A stretch of 64,000 nucleotides of DNA from Alisma plantago-aquatica. Lineage: Eukaryota > Streptophyta > Magnoliopsida > Alismatales > Alismataceae. The position numbers were made by a program, and so were the translations under genes. Below, piece after piece: positions 25,931 through 37,660 of this stretch (its first letter is position 1; every line of letters begins with the position of its first letter). The stretch is taken from contig OY856409.1 of assembly GCA_963693085.1 (NCBI GenBank), positions 508,081,803-508,145,802 on the forward strand, read 5' to 3'. A model generated the notes under the pieces. That model was not told the origin of the DNA. It ran no database searches and worked only from the letters and a program-made list of their open reading frames with translations.

Positions 25931-26960
25931 TGTTTAAATTTTCTTTTTCACACTCCGAGGGCAGTGTGTGTTGTAAGTTTGGGGGGTTATTCTCTTGAGA
26001 TAGGTATCTACAAGTATCACAAGCATTGCTTTCTTTTCCTTTAACATTTCTTTATAATTTCTTTATTTTTCATCACAATTTTTAAAATTTTCCTTGTATA
26101 ATGTCATGAAGATGCAGATGATGGAAAACTCCCTCTTAAAAAAACTAATTTGCTCTCAAATTATACCTTTTTGCAATATTACAAGATGTCATAAAGGAAT
26201 CTTTTTATTACTGATATTACTTTTTAGGCTTTCCTCTTAACAAAATGTCAATTCTTCCTCAATGTTGATTTTCACTTCAAGATGTCATCAATTTATTCTT
26301 ACCAAATATATTCAATTTCATATAAAATCATATCTTGTCAATGGAATGTATTCATAAAAACAAAGAAAGAGCTACGTTGTTTCTTCTTCTAAAAAAATTT
26401 ATTGAATCCCAAAAAGAGTGAGGAGTGAAAAATAATATGAGAGATATGTCATGAGAAAGAGCTATAAGAATAATGTATTGTTGTGCTCATGAGAATAGAT
26501 ATGTAAATTTTGTTTAGTCTCTAAAAACACTACCTCAATTCAAATGGATTTCATTTAAAGGTATTGCAATATGGGGCAGTGATACTTAGGATGTACACTC
26601 ATTACTCTAAAACCAACTGGTTTGGAACGCAGGGAACACTCACCCCTCTAAACAGATATGTACTTGAATGACCTAGAAGCAGAAAGGAACATCCACAAGC
26701 CTTTTTGCCTACCTATCTGTTCCAGATAATACCTTGACGAGAGTGAAAGCTACTTTAAAAAAGTGACAAATATACCAGAAACAAGAGTATGACCCAAAAA
26801 TAAGATAAAGCAAGAGTCTTTTGACAATATGAAATTCTTGATAAAGTTAGATCATTTTATAAAAAAGCAAATAGTTTTAATAAGAGGATTGCATAAAAAT
26901 ATGTTTTCAGTAATTTTTGGATATTTGGTTTACTTGATGATTCTATTAGCTTGAGGACAA
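25931..26960 (+). other. Non-coding 3' region of the Athila-like unit
   Basis: AT-rich with no domain. A purine-rich AAGTTTGGGGGG stretch at about 25975 resembles the tract at 26971 and may be an older or duplicate polypurine tract. Confidence 0.4.
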
Positions 26961-26984
26961 GCTAAATTCTAAGTTTGAGGGAGT
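26961..26984 (+). other. Polypurine tract of the Athila-like unit
   Basis: The phrase CTAAATTCTAAGTTTGAGGG, preceded by TTGAGGACAAG, matches the sequence that typically precedes the 3' LTR of Athila elements (TTGAGGACAATG then a CTAAGT-G-rich run). Confidence 0.7.
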
Positions 26985-28250
26985 TGATAACATCTGTTTT
27001 GATGCACTTTTCATATCCTATTTCTAATAAACATCATTAGAAATAGTACATAGATGATTAGTTTTACTCACTTTTAACTTTCATTCACCAATTGGTTGGT
27101 TCTAAATTAGTTTCGTTGATATTTGAAGAAGTTTAGTACAAATTCGATGAAATTAATGAGGTATTATAAAGCAATTGCTCAACACATGACAGATTTTTGT
27201 CGAGCAGGATGGTTGACAAATCTATGAGCGCTACATGGACGAGTAAAGAAACCTTGAAATTATTTTTTGAGAGAACATTATTGAGCAATTCAAGCAATCA
27301 TCCATCAGAGGATAGTCAACAATCTCGTTGAAGCTAAGTCGACCAACTACCTTGACAGAAGTGACACCAATAGAAACCTGTCAGTACCAAGCCTTCCGAA
27401 AAATTATCGACAATCTTGTTGAGGAGTGAATCATCGATACCCCTATCAGAAATCCTAATAAAGCATCATGTTGACACCTCTATCAACGTTGACTGAAGAT
27501 AAGAAAACTCATGTAAAAGACACATTTGAACAACACTGTTGGCACCTTTGTCAACATTATTCAAAGACCGATAGTTCCTTGTCGAAAGCACAAATCATCA
27601 ACGTTGCTATCAAAAGACATACCTGTCTAGGAAAGACTTCATCAACAGGAAGGTTGATGCCACATGGATCACCTACCTCAACAGACACTGGTCAAAGCCT
27701 ATAAATAGACCCCCAAAGCCTCACTTTAAAATTATCTTAGATCCCTGGAGTCTTCAAAACCGAAAGGCTGTCTCCAAGCTCAGATCCAAGGATGAGAGTT
27801 GTCATTCAGCCTAGTTATGTTGACCTGACCGAAGATCTCATCTCTTGGTGAATTGATTCTTTACCATCAACAATCCAACAGACCTTCTCTGCAGCAAGCC
27901 AGGGTTAATAGGAAGAGGAAAGCCATCGACAGCCCTATCAACCATTTGCTTGACCAATTGAGAGGTTGGCAGACTGGTTATTCGATCTACCTTTGTATTG
28001 ATCCTTCCCTTTTCTTTCCTTATCATGACTTCTTCACACAATAATTTGTTTTTTTATGTTTCCATGTGTGGGTAAACTCCAAAGCATGGGTTGGGAGTTG
28101 CCTTCAGGCCCTCCCAACCATGTAATTGTTCATCTTTCTATTTTATGGCATACGTTCATTAAAGTTTGTATACTCTTGTTTTATTGTGTCGATTGGTGAT
28201 TAGCTACCCTCTTTCAAATTTTAATATGAATATTGTTCAAGAGAATAATT
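26985..28250 (+). repeat. Athila-like 3' LTR (right end approximate)
   Basis: Starts TGATAACATCTGTTTTGATG directly after the polypurine tract and contains a TATA box (CCTATAAATAGAC, 27698-27710). Its first about 95 bp recur at 37564-37660, which supports an LTR of a repeated family. The middle has TCGAC and GTTGACA motifs. The TRIM at 28316 lies at or near its end. Confidence 0.6.
27698..27710 (+). promoter_or_regulatory. LTR promoter TATA box
   Basis: CCTATAAATAGAC lies about 715 bp into the Athila-like LTR, a normal place for the U3-R boundary. Confidence 0.5.
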
Positions 28251-28315
28251 TCAATTAGATATGGAGTATTGGATAGTAATGATATACAAGACTGAGAAGT
28301 TTCTCTAACAAAAAT

Positions 28316-28606
28316 TGTAACACCCGGTCCCACTGCTCAAGGCTCTAGTAGAGTTTAAGGAATGAAGATTGGCCCCACCTACCACCACTAGCCTTAACTG
28401 TGTGCTTTATCCACACTCATGCGCAAGACAGGGTCAACTTCCCAACTAGTCACCCATCCTAGTACTACTCCAAGCTGAGCACGCTTAACTATGGAGTTTT
28501 TTAGTGATGGGCTCCCAAAAAAGGAGGTGCACCTTGGTGATATGGGTAGTACAATCATTCCTTTTAAGATCATTATATCTGAGGCCTCAAATCCTGGGAC
28601 GTTACA
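28316..28606 (-). repeat. TRIM 3' LTR (291 bp)
   Basis: TG...CA ends, and the same length as its partner at 28859-29149. Confidence 0.92.
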
Positions 28607-28842
28607 ATCTCTCCCACTTAAACTCTTGACATCCTCCTCAAGGCTCAATCATATGGCATCATATTACTTTCCCATTTCAGTGCAGACCCAAAATGACCCA
28701 TGGACACCCAGCTCCCAATCACAGAATACCAGCACAAGGGTGGCTACATCACCATGGATATCCCTTTCCTACATGCTTGGACTGTACGGATCATGACTGG
28801 CATGCCACATGCCCATGTGGGACCCACCTACTGGAGGGAAAG

Positions 28843-28857
28843 TGGCTCTAATACCAT
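28843..28857 (-). other. TRIM primer binding site
   Basis: The minus strand reads ATGGTATTAGAGCCA next to the 5' LTR, one change from the tRNA-Met-type TGGTATCAGAGCC. Confidence 0.85.
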
Positions 28858-28858
28858 T

Positions 28859-29149
28859 TGTAATGTCTGGGCCCACTGCCCTAGGCTCTAGTAGAGTTTC
28901 AGGAATGACGAATGGCCCCACATACCACCACTAGCCTTAACTGTGTGGTATTTCCTCACTCACGCGCAAGCCAGGATCCACTTCTCGACTGGTCACCTAT
29001 CCTATTACTACTCCAAGCTGAGCATGCTTAACTATGGAGTTCTTTAGTGATGGGCTCCCGGAAAAGGAGGTGCACCTTGGTGATATGGGTAGTCCAATCA
29101 TTCCTTTTAAGATCATTTTATCTGAGGCCTCAAATCTTGGGACGTTACA
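28859..29149 (-). repeat. TRIM 5' LTR (291 bp)
   Basis: TG...CA ends. It adjoins the priming site, so it is the 5' copy on the minus strand. Confidence 0.92.
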
Positions 29150-29154
29150 AAAGT

Positions 29155-29689
29155 CATATAGTTTTTCTTTGATCTTTCTATTATTACCTTAAGAGAGATA
29201 ACTCTGCTAGATAGAAATCTCTCCAGATCTTGAGAGAAGGAAGAAAGATATAATTGTTTATGGTTGTTTGCAAAATGAGTAGATAGAATATATAAAATAG
29301 GAGTGAAGATTTTACACGGTTGTGGTTGGTCTTGATTGGTGAAACCCAATCCAAGTTCCTTTTTATTATAGTCTTCTCAAATCATTTTTAATTCTTCTTT
29401 TTGTTCTTTAATTTTAGATTTACCGCTAAAATTAGATTAACTTGTTCCTTAATAAAAAAAACTTCAAATATACTTATTCAGCTAGACTAGATTAATATAA
29501 GGGCTCACTTTTATTCTATTATTCCTCTTATCCATGTGCTCGACCCTTTACTACTTCAATACACTCTGTATTTAGTTGCGAACGTCTCTTTTAGTTGGGT
29601 ATAAATTTAAAGTCCAATATCTTTGACTAGACAATCTTGTTTACACTTTTGACCCAAGAAAAAGAGAGATCAATGACCATGGGTAACCT
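29155..29689. other. Unassigned stretch between TRIM and chromovirus LTR
   Basis: AT-rich; no domain or repeat partner seen. The first about 730 bp expected for the chromovirus 5' LTR (equivalent to 36666-37395) are not here. Confidence 0.3.
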
Positions 29690-31848
29690 AAAACATGGAC
29701 ACATGGAAAGTAGCTTGGACAACTCATGCCTTGCTTCTCCCTTAACCATAAAGCTTTACATACGCCTTCCTTACCTCCCAACTAAAATATTTGATCCATA
29801 TCACTCCCTCCTACTTAGAGATTTGTCCTCTCTTTGTCTGGCCATGGAGGACCTATCCCAAGGTAGAAGAAGATGACATCCTGGTGAAGAATGTCTTCTA
29901 GGGTTTCATCTAAGCTCATCTAGGGTTTCTAAAGTCATCTTTTGGCATTTCCAATCAAGGAAAGTAGGTTTCTTCCCCTTATCCTTTGTTTTCCCTATTG
30001 TTCTTCTTCCTTCCACCTTCCTCCAATTCGGAACCCTGGTTTTCCATGGAGAAACTCCATCTAAAGATAAAAAAACTCTTCTTTCTATGCTCCTCTTGGT
30101 TAGGGTTTGTATCCTTGAGAAGAAGGTGATTCTTTCTCGAGTTTCCATGTGATTGGGATCATATCTTCTTGCTAGAGGCAAGTTATATAACTTGCTCTAC
30201 ATTTATTTCTTATTATGAGCTTGTTCATTCATGTTCTTATGCTTAAATGATGATCTCCACCTTTAGATGATGTTCTTGTTTAGAGTTTTGTTTCTTTGAC
30301 GTTCTATACTTTGTTACTTGCTCTAGATGAACTTGAAATCATTAGTACATCCCTCCTAGGGTAAAGGATGACCTAGGATAGGTTGTGGGAGGCCAAGTCA
30401 TGGGTCAGATCCTCTCCCTCTCTCTCTCTTCCTCTCTTGCAACTAAATTGCTGACATGTCATTTTCTGGTTGGTTTGAATTGGAAAATTCATACCTTTTA
30501 AACTGCTTGTTCAAAATTAATAAGAAAATATGTTTTGGAATCGGAAAATTGATCTCCATGTAATAAAAAATTTTGAGGTCTGATTTCAAGGATTTTGAAA
30601 GGTGATTTTTGGAAAATTATTTTAATACATAAAATCCATAAAAATGACAACTTAATCACCATAACTCCAAAATTGACATAAATATATGTTTTCTTGATCA
30701 GGAGAACCTAGTTAGTCCACTTGTGAGATTTTTAGTCTAAATTCAAGTTTTATGAAAAAGGTTCAATCTTAGGATTTCTATGCAATAATGTGAAATAAAT
30801 ACACTAATGAATGTTAATAGATTGAAATATGCCAAAGTTAAACTTAGAACATCTAGAGGTGGTGGAACTTGGTATTTGAACACAATATAGAGGTATGTGC
30901 ATTCTTACATACTAAGTTGGGATGCTTGCAGCCTAAACCCTATATTTCCTAATGAGGCACTATACGAACCCTATCTTATCTATTCATGACTCTTTTTCTA
31001 AATTGCCTCAAAAATTAGTACTGATATTCAATTTATTGGGTCTTGTACCCAACTGTCATGTTTTAAATATATGATGCTTCTACTTGCCATAATTTCTCTT
31101 AGCATGTTGATTTTATTAGACTATTTAGCTAATGTAGTGGTACTTATGCACAATCACTCATAGATAGGGCATGTGTTATTTCACCCTGGGGAATCTGTTA
31201 TTCTCCCCCATATACAATTTGTGTAGGTGATTGGGAATGTGTTATTTCTCTCCTCACCTATAGGTTGGAGTCTAGTAGGTGCCTCAACCCTACTTAGTTA
31301 ATGTAGTCAATATTAATCGTGCATGAAATTCCTTTAGTATTTTAATGTTATGGAAAGCATCTATTTTGATTATGCCTCATTCTCTTGGTCTCTTCATCTA
31401 TTGATGAACTTATAACCTTTACTTCCATGTTATTTTCTTTCTTTTGTTCATGTTCATATTGTTGGCACACACCTTGTTTCTTTCCCTCTTGTTTGGTGAT
31501 TTCCCAACCACCCACATTTTGGACAAGGTGCTAAACAAGATCAAGGAAAACATGACCAGGAGTAGATTCAAGACTTTCTTGAAGGATGTCTAGGTTTCTA
31601 AAGCTCGACCCTTTGTTTTCTCATATTTTTCTTCTGAAAAACTTATGTAGTGAACAAAGATGAAATCCATCCAATAGATTTAGTTTATTTTCCTTTCCAC
31701 TTCTACTGACATTTTATATGTATCTAGAACATGCTTATTTACTTAGAATATGATACATGCATCCCTCAATATCTATTATCTTTGCAAAAATATGGATGTT
31801 TTGTGTCTCCTTAAAATTTTAGTAAGGCGATGATCTCACCTCTTTACA
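29690..31848 (+). repeat. 5' LTR (left end truncated) of chromovirus
   Basis: Ends CTCTTTACA three bases before a priming site. Its left part (CATGGACACATGGAAAGTAG and following, about 29693) matches the 3' LTR at about 37403-37475. Its middle (about 30630-30760: CATAAAATCCATAAAAATG, then AGGAGAACCTAGTTAGTC) matches the minus strand of the gag-less element's LTR at about 14900-15000. The LTRs therefore belong to one family. The estimated complete length is near 2.9 kb. Confidence 0.7.
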
Positions 31849-31851
31849 GCA

Positions 31852-31864
31852 TGGTATCAAAGCC
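31852..31864 (+). other. Primer binding site of chromovirus
   Basis: TGGTATCAAAGCC follows the LTR end by three bases. It is tRNA-Met-type with one change. Confidence 0.85.
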
Positions 31865-32339
31865 TTTGGGAAGCTACTAGGGCATGAAGTTGAAAGCAAG
31901 GGTGTCTAGAAAGGATCAGGGTTCGGAGGATGGCAAGATTTTCCTCTACACTACTAGCTTAGTTTACGAGGACTCCCAGATTCACATGATACCTATCTAG
32001 CCTGAGTTAATATGGGTTGTATGAAATAGCATGATTTTAGGCAATAGTAGCCTTAGACATTCTTTTCTCATCTATGTTGCCATATCTTGGAAACCTAATA
32101 TGATAACCTTTCCTTTTAGGAGAGTTGACTTGTTTGACAACATCAACAACAAAAACTCCAAGGGTTCTACCGAGAATGACTCCAAAAGTTTGGGCACCCC
32201 AGTGACACTACAAGGACATAGTGTGGTGAATCCTAACACCCCTGGCCTTACCTAGGAATAAGAGTTTGCCATGTTGTGCCGGCTACTCTCTTCTACCCTA
32301 GTTGGGCAACTAAACCTTGTTTCTTCCAGCCAAAGGAGT

Positions 32340-33205
32340 TCATCCTGATGGACTCCATTAAGATGTAGTCGCCTTACTTCAAAGGAGAGAGTGAACCAAA
32401 CATGGTTGACAAGGATGATGATTGGGTTTTGGCCCTAGACTGGACTTTCGAGGGTATGGCATGTCCTCTCACCAGAAATTCCACTCTCCAACCTACATGC
32501 TGGGTGGACTGGCCCGAGTGAGGTGGAACGACATAGCTCACACCATAGACACAACTACCATGACTTGCGACCAATTTCTTATGCACATCAGCGAGAAGTA
32601 AATCTGCCCAACTTTCTTGAGGAATAAAGAGGCCAATTTCTACAGCCTTAAGCAGGGGGCAATAGCATTTCCAACTACATTCAACGATTCCTACTGTTGG
32701 AATGTTATGACACATACCTCGGTGCCTAGAGAAGGTTGACCCTATTCCTGGAAGGTCTGAGCTATCAGGTTGTTCGAAACCTTGTTCTACAACTTCCACT
32801 CACCTTCCAAGAAATGGTGGACAAGGCCTTGACGATTGAATCTTAACCTCAATTCCAACCTTTGGGGCACAACAAAAACAATAAAAGGAAGAATCATGGC
32901 AAAAATTATGGTCGTGGGAGGTGCAACTGGTGCTCTTGCTACCATCCTCTTGGGAGTTGCAACTGGTGCTCCAGCTACCATCCTCTTGGGAGGTGCCTTG
33001 CCAACAACAGCCTGCCTGAAGAGATGATCAAACCACACCAACCTGCCATGAGTGCGGCCAGGTTGGACATATTTGACCTTTTTGTCCCCAGTTTCAGAAA
33101 GGACATACTCCATCCCATCCCCTAGCCCAGCAGTCAATACAATAGTCACAACAGCCACGACAGAATATGCCTCCACAAAACAATAATCAGAACCAGCGGT
33201 GATCA
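32340..33205 (+). pseudogene. Chromovirus gag with two zinc knuckles, frameshifted
   Basis: The plus strand shows gag in fragments. The capsid start (EPNMVDKDDDWVLALDWTFE, about 32390-32455) parallels the gag at 56.2 kb (IEMVDKANDWVLAIERNFD). A capsid end zone follows. Basic Asn/Lys-rich sequence (about 32862-32920) precedes a tandem knuckle-like pair, CNWCSCYHPLGSC and CNWCSSYHPLGRC (32922-33000), which looks like a local duplication of the CARCNGYHPLGNC unit seen at 55.7 kb. A CHECGQVGHI knuckle follows in another frame (about 33045-33070). The frame changes several times, so no gag protein is expected. Confidence 0.82.
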
Positions 33206-36200
33206 CATGTAGAAAAGTGGAATGGAAGGGTTTTTTCTCTGAATACTGAATAAGTTGGAGAGAACAATAAAGTCATTGAAGGTACCTTACATATCAATAT
33301 GCATCCTATCAAGGAACTTTTCAATTCTAGCTCTTTGAACATGCTCATGTCTTTTTAGCTTGCTTCCATGTTAGAGTTAGAATCTGAATACATGGACTAT
33401 GTGTTAGATGTAAAAACACCTATTGGTAGGATCTACTCTTCTTATCTCAAACTCCATACCTTGGACCTTTGTATATCGTAAAAGATGTTTCCTTCAAACT
33501 TTATCCTGCTAGACATGTTTACCTTTGATGTTATCTTGGGCATGGATTGGTTGAAGAAGCAAGATGTAGCCTTATTCTTTCAGGAAAAGAAAGTTAATTG
33601 GTTGCATCCTAATAGAGAGAGGCTATGTATCAAGAGTAGGAAGCGAGAGGATCACCAATTCATGATCTCTGCGATCAAAGCTAAAAAACTTGTCTCGTAA
33701 GGGTGTAGAGCATACTTAGCATCTATAATTCTTCATGCCACACCTCCTGTTCTAGATCATATAGATGTGGTGAAGGACTTTCTTGATGTGTTTCCTAAGG
33801 AGTTGCTCGGACTGCCACCAACTCGCGAGGTGGAATTTTCCATCGATCTTATGCTTGGGATTTTGCCGATCTTGAAGCCGCCTTACCGCTTGGTCCCTAC
33901 TGAACTTGTTGAGCTTAAGAAGCAGATCAGGAGCTTCTTAACATGGGTTTTATCTGCCCCAACATCTTGTCTTGGGGATCCCATGTCTTGTTTGTAAAGA
34001 AAAAGGAAGGCTCATTGCGGATGTGCATGGACTACTACATGCTCAACCAAGCAATGGTGAAGAACTATTATCCCTTTCCTCATGTCAGTGACCTATTTGA
34101 TCAGCTAAAGTCAGTCACCATGTTTTCAAAGATGGACTACTATCAGATGTGTGTGAATGATGAGGATGTGTTGAAGACAACGTTTAGAACTCACTATGGG
34201 CATTATGAGTTCCTAGTCATGCCTTTCAGTTTGACTAATACCCCTGTTGCTTTCATGGATCTAATGAACCTAGTATTATGTCCTTACCTTGATCAATTTG
34301 TGGTGGTGTTCATTGATGATGTTTTGGTTTACTCCAAGACAGAAGAACAACATTGTTAACACTTATAGATTGTGCTCAACACATTGAGAGAAAACCAGTT
34401 TTATGGTAAATTCTCAAAATGTGACATCTAGATAAAGGAAGTGGTTTTTGGGTCATGTGATTTTAGCCTAACATATAACTATTGATCCTACAAAGGTAGA
34501 AGTTGTAACCAAGTGGAAAGCTCCAAAGAATCCCTTAGAGATTCATAGTTTCCTTAGGTTAGTAGGTTAATATTGGAGATCCATCAAGAGCATCTCAGAG
34601 TTGGCCTTGCCTTTGACCAATTTGACACGGAAGGAGGTCAAGTTCTCATGGACACTTAAATGTGAGAATAGTTTCTAGAAGCTAAACGAGTTCTTGAGAT
34701 CTGCACTTATTCTTGCCTTGCTTATGGAAGGAATACCCCTATGTCATTTACACGGATAATTACAAACAAGGCTTAGGGTGTGTCTTGATGCAAGAAGGTA
34801 GAGTGATCATCTATGCTTCCCGCCAATCGAAACCAAATGAAGCAAATTGTCCTACACATGATTTAGAGCTAGTTGTCATTGTTCATTCTCTACAAATCTA
34901 GCAACACTATCTCTATGGAGTGAAGTTTGAAGTATTCTCTGACCAGAAAAGCTTGATGTACTTGTTGACACAGAAAGATCTAGACCTGGAACAACCAAGG
35001 TGGATGGAGTACATTAAGGACTACAACTTTATATTCACCTATCATCCCGGTAAAGCAAATGTAGTTGTTGATGCTTTGAGTCAGAAGAAGGATCTTATAT
35101 GTGCTTCTATGACCTTTTCTATGTGGAAGAATCTAGGACATGTTTCTAGTTGGAAACCTCAGCCTGTTGATTCAGTGGATGAAGATAAGTTGTGTGTGTA
35201 GATGGATAGTTTTTCCATTACACCAACCTAGATCTTGGAGGTTAGCTACATATTTGGAGAGTTTTGAGCTTTAGGACATGAAGGCCTTAGCAGAGAAATT
35301 GTAGTCTGACTTCTGAGTTGGAGTGGATGGTGTTGTCCACTTCCAACATAGGTTGTGGATTCCTGATGTTGGTAATCTAAGGTAGAAGATTCTGAGTGAA
35401 ACTCATGGGTCTACGTACATGATTCATCCTGTCATAACCAAAATGTAAAAGGACCTACATTTAAGCTTCTGGTGGAAGAATATGAAGAATGGCATAGCTA
35501 TGCTTCTTGTGAAATGTTTGACCTATCAACAAGTCAAGATAGATCATCAACGACCTGGTGGTTTTCTTTATCCACTTGAGATTCTAGAATGGAAATGGGA
35601 GAGGATTATGATGAACTTTGTTACTGGCTTCCCTTAGTCCAAGAAAGATTACGATGTTGTTTGGGTGGTGCTTGACCAACTCACAAAGTCTACATAGTTC
35701 TTTCCTTTCAAATCCACTTACAAAGTTATTGATATGGCTCAGTTATATGTTGAGTGGATATTTCATCTGCATCGAGTTCCTGAAGTCATAGTTTTTTACC
35801 ATGACCCAAATTTTACCTCTCAATTATGGAGTTAGACTCCAGAAGAGATGGGGACTGACCTATGATTCAATACAGCATATCATCCATGAATTGATGGTCA
35901 GTCAGAAAGAATAGTGTAGATTCTAGAGGATTTACTTCATTCTTGTGTGATGGATTGGGGATGTTCTTGGGATAGCTATCTACCATTAGCTACCAAGATA
36001 GTATTGGTATGTCAGCTTTTAAATCTCTCTATGGTACACCTTGTCATTCACCTTTGCATTGGGATGATGTTGGTAAACATTCTCTGGTGAAGACAGATTC
36101 TATGTTGATGATGATATATAAAGTTCATCCAATTAAGAAGCGTAAGAAAGTTTCTCAAGATCGATAGAAGATGTATGCTGACAAGAAGATCTCAGATGTT

Positions 36201-36640
36201 AGATTCTTAGCGAGTGACAATATTTTCTTGAAGATCAAGCCTATATGCTCTATTTTTGGACCTAAAGTTTAATGAAAACTAAGTCCTTGCTATGTTAGAC
36301 CATTCAAGATCTTAGATAAGGTTGGAGATTGTGCGCACAACTTAGATCTTCCTCCGGCCTATGATAGATTCATAATGTATCCCATGTTTCTGTGTTGAAG
36401 AAATATGTGAAGGACCATTCTCATGTTCTTACTATTGAGCCTTTGGATATTCATGAGAATTTGACAATTGAGGAGCTACCTGTGAAGATCTTGGACTCCC
36501 AAGTAAAGAAATTGAAGAACAAGGAGATTGAGTTGGTGAAAGTTTGGTGGAAATATCATGGTTTAGAAGAAACCACTGGGAGTTGAGAGATGAGATGTTG
36601 CGTACTCATCCTTCTCTTTTTGTTTGAGATTTAAGGGATG
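33206..36640 (+). pseudogene. Chromovirus pol (protease to integrase C-terminus), nearly full length but interrupted
   Basis: Protease (about 33275-33570): the active-site region reads LFNSSSLN where LFDSGA(S/T) is expected, so the catalytic Asp is lost; VILGMDWLKK is intact. RT (about 33767-34360): [31 protein letters not shown] and the catalytic [12 protein letters not shown] are intact, followed by a stop. RNase H (34713-35090): [32 protein letters not shown] and [14 protein letters not shown]. Integrase (about 35340-36060): WVVLDQLTKS, then VFYHDPNFTS, where the second catalytic Asp of the usual VSDRDPRF is replaced, and DGQSERIV with the Glu kept. C-terminal segment (36392-36640): MLKKYVKDHSHVL, PVKILDSQVKKLKNKEIELV and a frameshifted EETTGS/LRTHPSLFV end. 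It is the best-preserved pol in the window yet catalytically dead. Confidence 0.93.
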
Positions 36641-36651
36641 AAATCCTTTTT

Positions 36652-36665
36652 AACGGGTGGAGTGT
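36652..36665 (+). other. Polypurine tract of chromovirus
   Basis: AACGGGTGGAGTGT precedes the 3' LTR start (TGTAATATACTAAAG). It aligns with the minus-strand tract of the gag-only element (GGGGTGGTATGT then TGTAACATACTG). Confidence 0.75.
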
Positions 36666-37563
36666 TGTAATATACTAAAGTTTGAATGTAATCTCCATGT
36701 AACCTTTTTCCCTAAGTTTTCTTCTCATTTCTGTCCTTTATATCTTTGCTGAAGAATTAGTGGAACTTATAGTGGTTTGGTGAATATTTGTTCAATAATT
36801 ATAATAATGGAATGGTTTAAGCACAAATACCCCAGTGAAAGCTTATTTAAGGATCTAAAATGCAAAATCACCTCTTAAGTAGAATAATGGTAAATAAATT
36901 TGTGCTAGAAGTGTAAGGTCCCAAACCTTACTTAATGTGTTGAACAAGCTTAATTACAATAATTAAGTTCTCTAAGAATTAACCTAACCTTGTGAGGTGT
37001 TTTGAAATCATGACATAATGTTAATTTTCAAGTTTGGTCCAGTTTGGATGTTGTTTGTCCAAGTTATGCATTTTTTATGCAACTTTGGATTTTTTTTGCA
37101 ATTGACCCAACTAGGAGGTTTTCTTTGCAAATTATCACATGCCTTATGATTCTTAGATGTTTCCTTATCATTATTGTTCTTGTTGGGCCATGGGTCACCT
37201 AGTTGTACCTTGGTTTGGAGGTGTTTCTCTTCAAGGGAAAATTTAGGGATTTCCTTCTTTATGCATGAGATTATCTTTAGGAGTTATCTACCAATGGGGT
37301 TCTTTGTTTTGAGGGATGTTGTGGGCCTGGACAATTGACAATTGATGGCTAAAAAGTCTCTAGGAGATGTGGAACATCTGTTTGCATGGACATTGAAGCT
37401 CTAGGCTATGGACACATGGAAAGCTCCACGGACACCTCACGCTTGACTCCTTCCTTATCCATAAAGTCTTACACGTACATGGGAACCCTTAGCCATGGAC
37501 ACATGTAAAGTAACTTAACATGTCATTCTTTTCTTATTCCTTATCCATAAAGGCTTGCATGAC
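36666..37563 (+). repeat. 3' LTR of chromovirus, truncated after about 900 bp
   Basis: Begins TGTAATATACTAAAG, homologous to the starts of the other family LTRs. Within it a block with TATGGACACATGGAAAG and CCTTATCCATAAAGTCTTACA is repeated (about 37403-37475 and 37493-37556). The LTR stops where an Athila-like LTR fragment begins. Confidence 0.75.
37403..37556 (+). repeat. Tandem duplication inside the chromovirus LTR
   Basis: Two imperfect units with a period of about 90 bp share ATGGACACATG-AAAG and CTTATCCATAAAG-CTT. The 5' LTR at about 29693 seems to carry one such unit. Confidence 0.65.
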
Positions 37564-37660
37564 TGGTAACATCAATTTTGATGCACTTTTTATTGCCTTT
37601 CTCATAATAAAAAACATTAGAAATAGTGCTTAGATGATTAGTTTTACTCATTTTTATACA
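37564..37660 (+). repeat. Fragment of Athila-like LTR start
   Basis: TGGTAACATCAATTTTGATG and the following bases to about 37660 match the first about 95 bp of the LTR at 26985, including ACATTAGAAATAGTGCTTAG and ATGATTAGTTTTACTCA. It ends abruptly, then reads CCTCACCTATAGG as at 31250, a small patch of chromovirus LTR. Confidence 0.75.

Larger units (their letters stand above)
28316..29149 (-). mobile_element. TRIM (terminal-repeat retrotransposon in miniature), complete
   Basis: An 834-bp element consists of two 291-bp direct repeats (28316-28606 and 28859-29149) and a 252-bp non-coding interior. Each repeat begins TG and ends CA (TGTAA...GTTACA). By eye the two repeats differ at about 31 of 291 positions with no indel. 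On the minus strand a tRNA-Met-like priming site begins two bases inside the interior, and a purine-rich AAGTGGGAGAGAT tract lies before the other repeat. The flanks AAAAT (28311-28315) and AAAGT (29150-29154) look like a 5-bp target-site duplication with one change. It has no coding capacity and would depend on another element for proteins. It sits at or beside the Athila-like LTR. Confidence 0.92.

Noticed and set aside
32374..33206. Minus-strand open frames of 139-141 codons
   Set aside because: They are antisense to the chromovirus gag, which explains their length.
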